Shown here in pieces: positions 36,234 to 45,658 of a stretch of 64,000 nucleotides of DNA. The DNA is from Lachnospiraceae bacterium (lineage in GTDB: Bacteria > Bacillota > Clostridia > Lachnospirales > Lachnospiraceae): positions 62,001-126,000 of the forward strand of contig CAJTCY010000005.1 in NCBI GenBank assembly GCA_910575075.1. Reading direction: 5' to 3'. Position numbers and translations under genes: made by a program. Each line of letters starts with the position of its first letter. Position 1 is the first letter of the stretch. Under the pieces are notes generated by a model that was not told where the DNA came from, made no database searches, and saw only the letters and a list, made by a program, of their open reading frames with translations.

Positions 36234-38453
36234 TTATAATTTCAGTTTTGCCAGTGCATCTGCAAATGCATTGTTTACTGGCTCCTTTGCCTCCTGTTTC
36301 ATCTTGTTCATATAACGGGAAACATCCTTTTTGGAGACTCCGCCTCCACTCTCTTTTTTACGTTTTTCAAATGCAGAAAGCTTTTCCCGGTAACCACAGA
36401 CGCAGATAAATTTCCGATTCTCTCCTTCACCCACCAGCTCCATTTTTTTATGGCATTGCGGGCAGCGGGCGTTTGTAACTTTGGACAGTGTTTTGCGGTA
36501 ACCGCATTCTCTGTCCTGACATACCAGCATTTTTCCGTTTTTATGGTTCACCTCAAGCATCAGCTTCCCACATTCCGGACATTTCTTTCCTGTAAGATTG
36601 TCATGCCTGTATGTCTTAGAAGACACCTGAATATCCTTGACAATATCCACCGTATAAGTACGGATCTCTGCCTCAAAATCTTTTTTCTTTATCTTCCCAG
36701 CTGCAATATCAGAAAGTTCCTGTTCCCATTTTGCGGTCAGCTCAGGGGAAGTCAGACCCTGGGGCGCAAGCTCTAACACTTGCCTGCCTTTGGAGGTCAA
36801 ATGGATATACTGGTCACGTTTCTCAATCATAAAACTGTTGAACAATTTTTCAATAATATCCGCCCGGGTGGCAACCGTTCCCAGACCGCCTGTCTCTCCT
36901 AATGTCTTTCTCAATTTCTGGTCTGTATTTTCCATATATTTTACTGGATTTTCCATTGCTGCCAGAAGCGTCGCCTCTGTAAAAGGCAGCGGAGGTTTCG
37001 TTCTTCCCTCTGTGATTTTTCCTTCTGTAAATAAAATTTTCTGTCCCTTCACAAAATCTGGAATGCTGCCTGCAATGACCTCTCCTTTGGCTGTCTCTGA
37101 ATCATCCCCATCATCAAAATCTTCTGCGGTGATCCCAGATTCTTTTTGCAGCGCCCTGATTTCCTGCCAGCCTGTCTGCTCTAAAATTCTGCCTTTCACA
37201 GTAAACTGCTGCCCTTCACAGACTGCCGTCACCTCCGTCTGCTGATACAGGCAGGGCGGCAGAAGAACTGCCAGAAAACGTGAAACCACAAGTTCATAAA
37301 TCTTACGCTCCCCGTATTCCAGATCTTTTAAATTTATGCCCTGTTCTGTGGGAATAATCGCGTGATGGTCTGAAACTTTTTTGTCATCCACAAATGATTT
37401 ATTTCCTTTGATGACAGATTTCAGCAGCCTGCCGCAGATCGCAGCATAGATTCCGCCGCGGCATGCTCTGAGGCGTTCTGGAATCGTTTCCACAATATCC
37501 GCTGTAAGATAGCGGGAATCCGTTCTTGGATAAGTCACTGCCTTGCGGCGTTCATACAGGCTCTGCATATAGTCCAGAGTCTGCTTTGCAGAAAATCCGA
37601 ACATACGGTTGGCATCCTGCTGCAGAGAAGTCAAATCATAAAGCTGCGGCGCATAAGATTTTTGCTGTTTTTTCTTAACTTCTGTCACAACGGCCATACT
37701 GTTTACAGACTGTTTCTGTACCTTTTGAATTTCCTCTTTCGAAAAAGTGCTGCTGCTGTTCTGACTGGTCTTCCAGGTCCAGACAGCCTCCTTACTCTTC
37801 ATCTTCAATCCATAATATAATTTCGGTTGAAATGCCTTAATCTGTGCTTCCCGCTTCGCAATAATGGCAAGAGTCGGGGTCTGAACCCTGCCGCAGGAAA
37901 GCTGCGCATTATGCTTCACAGTCAAAGCACGGGTAGCGTTCAGCCCTACCAGCCAGTCTGCTTCTGCGCGTGCCACTGCCGCTTCATATAATTTCTGATA
38001 CTCTCTCGCCTCTTTGAGACTGGAAAATCCCTGACGAATTGCCTTATCAGTGACAGAAGAAATCCACAGCCGTTTCATAGGCTTTTTCACACCGGACTTC
38101 TGGATAATCCACCGTGCCACCAGTTCTCCTTCCCGCCCTGCGTCAGTGGCTATAATAATCTGCCCGATATCTTTCCGGTACATCTGTTTCTTAACCGTCT
38201 GGTATTGATGCCCGGTTTTCTTGATCACCTGGATTTCCATATGCTCTGGCAGCATGGGAAGCGTCTCCATCTTCCATTCTTTCCACTGATCCCCATAGCT
38301 CTCCGGATCAGCAAGCTCCACCAGATGCCCGAGCGCCCAGGTCACCACATAATCTTTCCCTTCCAGGTATCCATTCCCTCCTTGCTTACATCCTAAAACT
38401 CTGGCTATATCTCTTCCCACGCTGGGTTTTTCTGCAATTACCAATGATTTCAT
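36234..38453 (-). CDS. topB: DNA topoisomerase III
   Basis: This 739-residue type IA topoisomerase starts with the TOPRIM domain (LVIAEKPSVGRDIARVLG, later ATDAGREGELVARWI with the acidic metal site) and has the active-site tyrosine in AVTYPRTDSRYL. The C-terminus has two zinc ribbons (CPECGKLML and CPQCHKKMEL). TopB decatenates DNA and resolves recombination intermediates. I start at the ATG at 38453, which aligns with the family; the frame runs 61 codons further upstream with no homology. It follows the exonuclease gene by 25 bases in the same direction. Confidence 0.95.
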   Translation of the reverse strand: MKSLVIAEKPSVGRDIARVLGCKQGGNGYLEGKDYVVTWALGHLVELADPESYGDQWKEWKMETLPMLPEHMEIQVIKKTGHQYQTVKKQMYRKDIGQIIIATDAGREGELVARWIIQKSGVKKPMKRLWISSVTDKAIRQGFSSLKEAREYQKLYEAAVARAEADWLVGLNATRALTVKHNAQLSCGRVQTPTLAIIAKREAQIKAFQPKLYYGLKMKSKEAVWTWKTSQNSSSTFSKEEIQKVQKQSVNSMAVVTEVKKKQQKSYAPQLYDLTSLQQDANRMFGFSAKQTLDYMQSLYERRKAVTYPRTDSRYLTADIVETIPERLRACRGGIYAAICGRLLKSVIKGNKSFVDDKKVSDHHAIIPTEQGINLKDLEYGERKIYELVVSRFLAVLLPPCLYQQTEVTAVCEGQQFTVKGRILEQTGWQEIRALQKESGITAEDFDDGDDSETAKGEVIAGSIPDFVKGQKILFTEGKITEGRTKPPLPFTEATLLAAMENPVKYMENTDQKLRKTLGETGGLGTVATRADIIEKLFNSFMIEKRDQYIHLTSKGRQVLELAPQGLTSPELTAKWEQELSDIAAGKIKKKDFEAEIRTYTVDIVKDIQVSSKTYRHDNLTGKKCPECGKLMLEVNHKNGKMLVCQDRECGYRKTLSKVTNARCPQCHKKMELVGEGENRKFICVCGYREKLSAFEKRKKESGGGVSKKDVSRYMNKMKQEAKEPVNNAFADALAKLKL

Positions 38454-38478
38454 ATATTCTTCACTCTTTCTTGAAATT

Positions 38479-39153
38479 TTATATTTTTCGTGTTCCACGG
38501 CAGCGCGGAAAATCGCCGCACCCGTAAAACTCCCCAAATTTTCCGCTGCGCTTAACCATCTCAGAGCCACATTTAGGACAAATAATCTCTGGATTCGTTT
38601 TTCGTCTCTGCTCAAGAATTTTTCCCAGTTCCTCATAACATTTCTGATTCATTACACAGTCGTTTAATGCACGATGCGCGCCTGCTGTGCTGATATGAAA
38701 ATAAGCTGCCACATCTGACAGCTTGTGATGGGACAGCTTCGGCAAACACTGTCTTGCCATATACAATGTATCTATATAATCATTTTCCACTGCTGCACCC
38801 AAAATACGCATTGCCCCCCGATAAATAAAGTTCAGGTCAAAGCTGTGAATGTTATGTCCCACCAGAATATCATTGCCCGCAAATTCCAAAAAACCTTCCA
38901 GGGCCTGTGCAAGCTTCGGCGCTTCTTCTACCATATCATCGGTGATATGATTTACTCTGGAAGCTGCTGATGGAATATGTATTCCTGGATTTACCAGTGT
39001 GGAAAATTCATTCACAGCTTTGTGTCCCCGCACTTGTATGGCGGAAATTTCTATAATTTCATCTGCATCCGGGCGGACGCCAGTGGTTTCCAAATCAAAT
39101 ACCACATAATCACTGATATATTGGTTCAAACGTTTTCCTTTGTTCCCTGTCAC
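38479..39153 (-). CDS. DEDDh exonuclease with topoisomerase-type zinc ribbon
   Basis: This protein of about 225 residues has a DnaQ-type 3'-5' exonuclease domain with all five catalytic residues: VFDLETTG, VGHNIHSFDL and HRALNDCVMN. The last 35 residues are a four-cysteine ribbon (CPKCGSEMVKRSG, then FYGCGDFPRCRGTR) as in type IA topoisomerases. It is upstream of topB and in the same operon. The GTG at 39153, 8 bases after GAGGG, is preferred; an ATG at 39168 is possible. The zinc ribbon may bring the nuclease to single-stranded DNA or to TopB (inference). Confidence 0.88.
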   Translation of the reverse strand: MTGNKGKRLNQYISDYVVFDLETTGVRPDADEIIEISAIQVRGHKAVNEFSTLVNPGIHIPSAASRVNHITDDMVEEAPKLAQALEGFLEFAGNDILVGHNIHSFDLNFIYRGAMRILGAAVENDYIDTLYMARQCLPKLSHHKLSDVAAYFHISTAGAHRALNDCVMNQKCYEELGKILEQRRKTNPEIICPKCGSEMVKRSGKFGEFYGCGDFPRCRGTRKI

Positions 39154-39225
39154 TATAATAGCCCTCATTTCTCTTATGATTTCACATTATATAGGGCTTT
39201 TAAAATATTTGCAACCCTTAAGCTT

Positions 39226-39337
39226 TTTGAGTTTTCCCATTTTCTGCTTTTATAGTACCAAAAGGTTTCCAGCACAAAGTGATGGAAACCTTTTGGTACT
39301 AAAATATCGGTTGTTGTTAAAAATGGGAAAACTCAAA
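39226..39337. repeat. MITE copy A, 112 bp, internally deleted
   Basis: Terminal inverted repeats TTTGAGTTTTCCCATTTT and its complement bound a mostly palindromic sequence with an AGTACCAAAAGG stem. TTAAGCTT (39218-39225) and TTGAGCTT (39338-39345) are the target duplication with one changed base. Compared with the other two copies the centre is missing. It lies between the exonuclease and alpha-galactosidase genes and overlaps the end of the latter. Confidence 0.8.
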
Positions 39338-41557
39338 TTGAGCTTCCAACAGATAAATCCTTGATTCATAATCTGTACAGGATTCTCCTCCGGCTGCCAC
39401 TTCTCCGGCTGTCGCATCTGTAGTCGAAAGCCCCAGATTCATCAGTTCATCTCCATAGCAAAGGGAACCGCTCTGGCTGTTCCGATAACATAGATCAGCT
39501 TCTAACCCCTGCAGGCGCAGACGGGTAAAACAGCCATTCACCACATTCATAATCCGATACCAGCCTACCACTGCCGTCCGTTTATCCTGGCTCACCACCA
39601 TCCATGCCATCTCATTTCCCTCAAAGGGACTTTTGAGACGATAAAATGTGCCAAACTGCAAAAGTGTACGATACTCTTTCATAAAAACAATCTGCTGTTT
39701 TACCTCCTGAATCTCTTCCTCTGTCAGCCTGTTTAAGTCCAGCTCATAGCCAAAGGTCCCAAAATAAGCCACATTTGCCCGGGTATGAAGCGGGGTTTGA
39801 CGATTAACCTGATGGTTTGGAATCATAGATACATGAGATCCCATACTGCTGACTGGATAACACATGGACGTTCCATACTGTATCTTCATACGTTCTGCTG
39901 CGTCAGTGTCATCACTGGTCCATCCTTGAGGCGCATAATAAAGCATTCCTGGATCAAAACGTCCTCCTCCGCTGGCACAGGATTCAAACAATATCTCTGG
40001 AAATTCCCGGGTCAAACGCTCATACAGATCATATACGCCTAATATGTATCGGTGATATACCTCTCCCTGGCGTTCTGGCGGCAAACCGAAACTAAAACAC
40101 TCTGTAATGCTGCGGTTCATATCCCATTTAATATAGGACACTTTTGCCTCGCTGAGTATCTTTGCCATCATTTCATAAATAACATCCACCACTTCTTTTC
40201 TGGAAAAATCCAGCACATATTGATATCTACCATGTGATTTTACTCTTTCAGGCGCAGAGAGAATCCAGTCCGGATGCATACGGTACAAATCAGAATCTTC
40301 ATTTACCATTTCTGGTTCAAACCAGAGACCAAACTTCATTCCCAGGTCTTCCACACGCTGCGCAATTCCCGCGATGCCTTGGGGAAGGCGGTCCGAGTTT
40401 GCCACCCAGTCACCCAATCCGGCATGGTCGCTGCTGCGGGCTCCAAACCAGCCGTCATCCAGCACAAACAATTCTACCCCGCATTCCTTCGCCTTTCTGG
40501 CAATCTGTATCAACTTATCTTCTGTAAAATCAAAATATGTGGCCTCCCAGTTATTGATAAGAATCGGGCGTGCCTGGTCCCTCCATTTTCCTCTTGCCAG
40601 GCGTTTCTGGTACAGACGGTGAAAGGTCTGGCTCATATGATTCAATCCCTGATCTGTGTACACCATTACTGCCTCCGGCGTCTGAAAGCTCTCTCCTGCT
40701 TCCAGCCTCCAGGAAAAAGCATCTGGATGGATTCCCACCAGAACTCTTGTATTATCATGAGCATCTACTTCTGCCTGCATGAGAAAGTTTCCACTGTATA
40801 TAAAACTAACACCAATCGCTTCTCCCTGCTGCTCTGTAGCACAGGGACGCTTTAGCACCACAAAGGGATTGTGCTGATGAGAAGAATGTCCTCTCAGACT
40901 TCCGATAGACTGTATGCCCATAGTCAATTTTCTGGTCCTGACATGGCGTTCCCTGGACCATGCTCCAGACAGCTGCACCCATTCGTAATCACAGTCCGGC
41001 AGATCCAGGCAAAGGCTCATAGCACGTTCCAGCTGGACGGTCTGCAGACCTTCATTGTGATAACAAATACTTTTGGCAAGAATGCCACCCTCTGCAAAAA
41101 TCGTGTAAAATAATTCTGCCCGAATTCCTGTCACAGAATCCTGCAGATTAATTACCAGAGTAGACGCCTCCTGCTGATTCTCCACATAAGTTGCCGGGAG
41201 CCCTGCCAGCTCAGGTTTTCCCCCATCTATCCGGTGTGACTGATACTGAAAATCAGAAATTCTGCTCCCATTTTGCTGGCAGATTTCCACCGCCGGGCTC
41301 CGGTAATCTCCTGTGCCAAAACCTGGCAGCTCCTGTTTGATATGTTCAAGAGAAAATATTTTATCCTCTGGAAAAGAACAGGAAGACATAGGACGGGCAG
41401 CAAGCTCCAATAAATCAGACAAATTCTCTCTGTCATGAATTCTCTTTCCATAATACAAATGTCCAAGCTGCCCATTCTTAAGTACCATCATTACATAACT
41501 GATACATTCATTCCACAAATGAAAGACTTTTGAATTTTCATGATAAACAATCTTCAT
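39317..41557 (-). CDS. Alpha-galactosidase, GH36
   Basis: This 746-residue enzyme cleaves terminal alpha-galactose from raffinose-type sugars or melibiose. The family catalytic nucleophile lies in SYIKWDMNR and the acid/base in SDDTDAAERM; VLDDGWFGAR and LWFEPEMVN are also conserved. There is no signal peptide, so it acts in the cytoplasm. The C-terminus is unusual: the last seven residues (QFEFSHF) and the stop codon come from the inverted repeat of MITE copy A. Before insertion the protein would have ended LLEA. An AraC regulator lies upstream in the same direction. Starts behind GGAGG. No transporter gene is adjacent. Confidence 0.95.
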   Translation of the reverse strand: MKIVYHENSKVFHLWNECISYVMMVLKNGQLGHLYYGKRIHDRENLSDLLELAARPMSSCSFPEDKIFSLEHIKQELPGFGTGDYRSPAVEICQQNGSRISDFQYQSHRIDGGKPELAGLPATYVENQQEASTLVINLQDSVTGIRAELFYTIFAEGGILAKSICYHNEGLQTVQLERAMSLCLDLPDCDYEWVQLSGAWSRERHVRTRKLTMGIQSIGSLRGHSSHQHNPFVVLKRPCATEQQGEAIGVSFIYSGNFLMQAEVDAHDNTRVLVGIHPDAFSWRLEAGESFQTPEAVMVYTDQGLNHMSQTFHRLYQKRLARGKWRDQARPILINNWEATYFDFTEDKLIQIARKAKECGVELFVLDDGWFGARSSDHAGLGDWVANSDRLPQGIAGIAQRVEDLGMKFGLWFEPEMVNEDSDLYRMHPDWILSAPERVKSHGRYQYVLDFSRKEVVDVIYEMMAKILSEAKVSYIKWDMNRSITECFSFGLPPERQGEVYHRYILGVYDLYERLTREFPEILFESCASGGGRFDPGMLYYAPQGWTSDDTDAAERMKIQYGTSMCYPVSSMGSHVSMIPNHQVNRQTPLHTRANVAYFGTFGYELDLNRLTEEEIQEVKQQIVFMKEYRTLLQFGTFYRLKSPFEGNEMAWMVVSQDKRTAVVGWYRIMNVVNGCFTRLRLQGLEADLCYRNSQSGSLCYGDELMNLGLSTTDATAGEVAAGGESCTDYESRIYLLEAQFEFSHF

Positions 41558-41654
41558 ATTTGTTTCCTCCTTCTCCTGACGCTTTCTTTTTAAGTTATCC
41601 TTATTATAAGCATCTCATCAGATAAGAGTTAGAGGATTTTGTATTAAAAACCAG

Positions 41655-42542
41655 TCAAAATGTTTCCACTATCTCCAGCAATCCCTGTGACCCAGACAGA
41701 TTTCTCTCCTGCTGTTTCCGGTGATACATTTTGCGGTAATGACTGGGAGGCATCCCTGTTTCCTGCTTAAACGCTTTGGAAAAGACAAGCGTGTCCTGAT
41801 AACCGCAGGACATCGCCACTCCTTCTATGGATAACTCCGTAAGCTCTAAAAGCTCTCTGGAACGCACCAGCCGAAGACGTGTGAGGAATTCTTTGGGAGA
41901 AACCTGAAGATTTTTGGAAAATACTTTATAAAGATAACTGCGGCTCACTCCAATATGCTCCGCAATCTCCGCAACTCCAATCCCCCGAAAATAATTGTTT
42001 TGAATATAACTGACTGCTTTCTGAACATATATACTTTCCCGGTTTTCTTCTGTGACTGCTTCCATCTGGACATCACGGCTGAGCACAGCAAAAAATTCAT
42101 ACAAAAGACTCTGAAGATAATACTGATGCGCTTGAGAAAATGTATGGTTCTTCAGCATATTTGCCACAATACGTTTTAATTCTTCTCCATGTCTGCTCTG
42201 GAATACATGCTGATTGCCGTTAAGTCCCAGATCCTGCAAAAACATTTCTGCGTGAGTTCCTGCAAATCCTACCCACAGATAAGTCCAGGGGTCCTGCTCG
42301 TCAGCCTGATAGAAGGTTACAGCCTCTGGCTCAATAAGAAATCCCTGCCCTTTCCTTATCTTATATTTCCGGCCGCCTACCTGATAAATTCCTTTTCCGG
42401 ACAGAACATAGTGCAGAATATAACTTGGACGTACAGCTGGACCAAAGCTATGGCAAGGCTCACATTCAGACACACCGCAAAAGCAGAGGTACAAATCTTG
42501 AAATTTGGAGTTTGGCAGTCGTAAGACATGTGCGTCTTCCAT
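41655..42542 (-). CDS. AraC-family regulator with cupin-like sensor domain
   Basis: This 295-residue protein has an N-terminal AraC-type sugar-binding cupin domain (SYILHYVLSGKGIYQVGG, KGQGFLIEPEAVTFYQAD) and a C-terminal AraC DNA-binding domain (IAEHIGVSRSYLYKVF and VAMSCGYQDTLVFSKAF, residues about 185-285). It is 97 bases upstream of the alpha-galactosidase in the same direction, so it most likely activates that gene in response to an alpha-galactoside, like MsmR or RafR. Starts behind GGAGG. Confidence 0.92.
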   Translation of the reverse strand: MEDAHVLRLPNSKFQDLYLCFCGVSECEPCHSFGPAVRPSYILHYVLSGKGIYQVGGRKYKIRKGQGFLIEPEAVTFYQADEQDPWTYLWVGFAGTHAEMFLQDLGLNGNQHVFQSRHGEELKRIVANMLKNHTFSQAHQYYLQSLLYEFFAVLSRDVQMEAVTEENRESIYVQKAVSYIQNNYFRGIGVAEIAEHIGVSRSYLYKVFSKNLQVSPKEFLTRLRLVRSRELLELTELSIEGVAMSCGYQDTLVFSKAFKQETGMPPSHYRKMYHRKQQERNLSGSQGLLEIVETF

Positions 42543-42628
42543 GGTGCAGCCTCCTTTGATAGATGAATATTATACGTATTACATAAAGCAATGCATGGCT
42601 ATATCCATTATTTTAATCTTTCTCTTAC

Positions 42629-44539
42629 TCACTCCCCCGCCTGCCTCAGATCAGCAGAAATAAACTGCAGAAATTGTTGTTCGGACAAAGGTTTCGAGAA
42701 ATAATATCCCTGAATATAACTGATTCCCAGCTCTTCCATAGTCTCGTACTGCTCCCTGGTCTCAATTCCCTCAGATACAATTTCCAGGTTCATCCCCTGT
42801 ACCATATGCATGGCGGCGTCCATCACATATTTTGCCTTTCCATTTTCAAAATAAGCATTGGTCATATCTCTGTCGAACTTGACAATATCTACCGGCATAT
42901 CAACAATATAATTCAAATTTGACTGCCCTGTTCCAAAATCATCCAATGAAAATCTCACACCATAATCCATCAGGCTCCTCATATTATTCAGCAAAATCCT
43001 TTTTGCCTCCATGGATGCTGACTCCGTAATCTCCAGATTGATAAATTTAGATGGAATATTATACTTTTCCATAATATTGATATAATCTTCCGCTAACTGT
43101 TCATAAGAACACTGCACCACAGATAAGTTAATTTCAATGTAATGAAGCCCATACTGTTCGACGGCATTTTCTTTTACAAACCGGCATACTTTCTCAAAGA
43201 CCATCTCTCCCAGCCTTAAAATCATTCCATTTTGTTCAGCAATATCTATAAAAGCTCCCGGCGGCACAATATTTCCCTTTTCGTCCTTAATACGCACCAA
43301 CGCCTCTGCTGAGGTAAAGCAGCGTTCTCTGGTAGAATAAATGGGCTGATAGTATACCTCCACGCGATCTTTTTCCATGGCATTGAAAATCAACTGTTCT
43401 GTCTGCTTTTTCCGATACATTTCCTCTGCTTTTTCCTTATCCACATATAGAAAAGGATTTTCAGAAAATTCCTTGCCATTTTGCCTGATATCCCGAATCA
43501 AGTAGAGCATATCCTCCACATTGTTCATAATCCCGGAATCCGGAATATAAATCCAGCGGGGACGGACACAGAAAGATTTATCTCTTCCCCAGCCGGTATC
43601 AAAACGCTGCAGCAATGACTGCATCTTTTGCTCTGCTTTTCCTGCCTCCTTGTACACCAGCAGAATCTCATCCTCAGTATTTTTAAAAACAAGTACCTCC
43701 GGCAGACCCAGCAAAAATTCCATGATTTCCATTCTCACTTCCTCTGACTGTCCTGGTCTCATATTTTTATAAAAAGAGCGTTCAAAAATAATTGCCAACA
43801 CAGAAAACCGTTTCTTTTTGCTGTATAACTGGCTGATATACTGAACCAGTGCCCCGTGATTGAACATTCCCGACTGCCTGTCCAGATTTGTCTCAGGATT
43901 CTCAAGTTTTAAATAAAGCACTGCCATACCTATGGAACATGCATATCCCAGCACCAGCAGCTTATTGTAAAAGAACTGCAGTAACGCCGCACTGATCCAG
44001 ATTAGCATCCACAGCTGTACTGCCTCCCGGCGTCTGGGATTAATTTTATTTCTTTCCTTCTTCATCAAATGGAAATTGACAATCAAAAAACCAATAGCAA
44101 CAAAAAATGCTGCTAAATTGCTTGGACCATATGTGACTAAAAAGGTGGTTTCATCTTCATCGAACTGATAATAGATTGGCAAGATATAAATTAATATGAC
44201 ATCTGCTAAGGCTATGATCTCATATCTTCTCACAGCCTTTTGGTAATCTTCTTTTTTGACATAAATATCCACGCATACATAGAGCAAACCGCAGAGTGCC
44301 ACACCCAGCAGCGTTACCAGATAACTCTTACAGACAAAATCAATAAACCATTTCGCCAGCCTGTCTCTCTGATAAATAACAATAATAGAAAAAACATCAA
44401 GAACAATACAGAAAAAATTCAGACAGAAAGCACGTAAAAATGCCCTTTCTGTATTTAACGATATTCTTTTTTGCTTCGTGTAAAAAAACAGCAGAACCAT
44501 CATCAGAACAATTCCGCAGCACTGCATTTGTATGTGCAT
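42629..44539 (-). CDS. Membrane EAL-domain c-di-GMP phosphodiesterase
   Basis: This 636-residue protein has about six N-terminal transmembrane segments (to residue about 215), a degenerate GGDEF-like region without the signature motif, and a C-terminal EAL domain. The EAL motifs are intact: SAEALVRI, YIEINLSV, LEITES, LDDFGTGQSN, VKFDR, SEGIET and QGYYFSKP. It would hydrolyse cyclic di-GMP at the membrane. I start at the ATG at 44539 (GAAAGGA); an ATG at 44560 lies upstream. Together with the HD-GYP protein at 34994 this gives two c-di-GMP hydrolases in the window and no clear synthase. Confidence 0.92.
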   Translation of the reverse strand: MHIQMQCCGIVLMMVLLFFYTKQKRISLNTERAFLRAFCLNFFCIVLDVFSIIVIYQRDRLAKWFIDFVCKSYLVTLLGVALCGLLYVCVDIYVKKEDYQKAVRRYEIIALADVILIYILPIYYQFDEDETTFLVTYGPSNLAAFFVAIGFLIVNFHLMKKERNKINPRRREAVQLWMLIWISAALLQFFYNKLLVLGYACSIGMAVLYLKLENPETNLDRQSGMFNHGALVQYISQLYSKKKRFSVLAIIFERSFYKNMRPGQSEEVRMEIMEFLLGLPEVLVFKNTEDEILLVYKEAGKAEQKMQSLLQRFDTGWGRDKSFCVRPRWIYIPDSGIMNNVEDMLYLIRDIRQNGKEFSENPFLYVDKEKAEEMYRKKQTEQLIFNAMEKDRVEVYYQPIYSTRERCFTSAEALVRIKDEKGNIVPPGAFIDIAEQNGMILRLGEMVFEKVCRFVKENAVEQYGLHYIEINLSVVQCSYEQLAEDYINIMEKYNIPSKFINLEITESASMEAKRILLNNMRSLMDYGVRFSLDDFGTGQSNLNYIVDMPVDIVKFDRDMTNAYFENGKAKYVMDAAMHMVQGMNLEIVSEGIETREQYETMEELGISYIQGYYFSKPLSEQQFLQFISADLRQAGE

Positions 44540-45028
44540 AATCTTTTCCTTTCTCCCCATACCATGTTACTTTATTTAGGATTCGGCTCCGATTCAAAGT
44601 ATATGCCATATTATACAATACCGGCAGTTTTTTTACAATATTACATTACGTTTGAGTTTCCCCTTTTTTAACAACAACCTATATTTTAGTACCAAAAGGT
44701 CTTGCTGCTTTGGCAGCATAGACATCTTGCACAAAAAGTATCTGGAAAGATAGCTTTCCATAGCACTTTTCTGTACGAAGTGTTTCCATCACTTTGTGCT
44801 GGAAACCTTTTGGTACTATAAAATCAAAAAATGGGGAAATTCAAATACATTATGCTATCTTGATTTCGTATAAAATTCCCCAAAAATAATTTCCTCTGGA
44901 AATTTGTCCAGGTTTTCCTTATAATAAACAAAGTATCAGAAACCTGTAATATATGGCATGAGCACAGTGCCAAAGATAATTCTAACACAAGCCGCAGAAT
45001 CTAAGTCTATGAAAAGGAGAGCGTTCCT
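44540..45028. other. Intergenic with MITE copy B
   Basis: Apart from the MITE (44651-44845), I see nothing in it; a ribosome site for the glycosylase gene (AAGGAGAG) lies at the right end. Confidence 0.7.
44651..44845. repeat. MITE copy B, 195 bp
   Basis: Inverted repeat ends (TTTGAGTTTCCCC at the left; GGGGAAATTCAAA at the right) bound a palindromic sequence that is the reverse complement of copy C. TACATTACG (44642-44650) and TACATTATG (44846-44854) flank it as a 9-bp target duplication with one change. Confidence 0.8.
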
Positions 45029-45544
45029 ATGTCAGATTACCAACGCCTTACACACGAATTCGCACCTGTTTTTAATCAAAATTCCAAAATATTAATTCTC
45101 GGAACTTTTCCCTCTGTAAAATCCAGGGAACAGAACTTCTATTACGGTCATCCGCAAAACCGGTTTTGGAAAGTTCTCGCACATATAACAAAAGAACCGA
45201 TCCCCACAACCATTGAAGCAAAGCAGCAGCTTCTGCTCCGCCATCACATCGCCGTCTGGGATGTGATTCAAAGCTGTGAAATTATCGGTTCGTCTGACAG
45301 CAGCATCCGCAATGTAGTACCTGCAGATATTGCTGGCTTACTTCCCCAGACAAATATCAGGGCGCTCTTTGGAAACGGCAGCAAAGCCTGCCAGCTTTTT
45401 GAGAAATATACAATGCCAGCACTTTCTGACTTCCCAAAACTTCAAACAATAGAAAAGCTTCCCTCCACCAGTCCCGCAAACGCCTCCTGGTCTCTGGAAC
45501 GGATTTGCAGCTTCTGGCAGGAAAAATTGTGTCCTTATCTTTAA
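45029..45544 (+). CDS. DNA-deoxyinosine glycosylase (UDG superfamily)
   Basis: This 171-residue protein belongs to the uracil-DNA glycosylase fold, family 6 type, which removes hypoxanthine from DNA. The first motif (LILGTFPSVKSREQNFYYG) and the base-binding HPQNRFWKVL are present, and the C-terminal motif is LPSTSPANASWS. It is the only gene on the plus strand in a long minus-strand region and starts behind AGGAG. It acts in base-excision repair in the cytoplasm. Confidence 0.92.
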   Translation: MSDYQRLTHEFAPVFNQNSKILILGTFPSVKSREQNFYYGHPQNRFWKVLAHITKEPIPTTIEAKQQLLLRHHIAVWDVIQSCEIIGSSDSSIRNVVPADIAGLLPQTNIRALFGNGSKACQLFEKYTMPALSDFPKLQTIEKLPSTSPANASWSLERICSFWQEKLCPYL

Positions 45545-45658
45545 TGTATTTTACAGCTCTGGCGCGGAACATGAAGTCCGTTGTCCGCACAAAGCTGTTT
45601 AGCCCATCTGCTGCAATATATCAGCACATGCACAACGCCTGCAAAAATAAGCAGGAAC

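Noticed and set aside
36234-38636. Longer topoisomerase III start upstream
   Set aside because: The additional 61 codons overlap the exonuclease gene and have no resemblance to the family; the ATG at 38453 matches the TOPRIM start.
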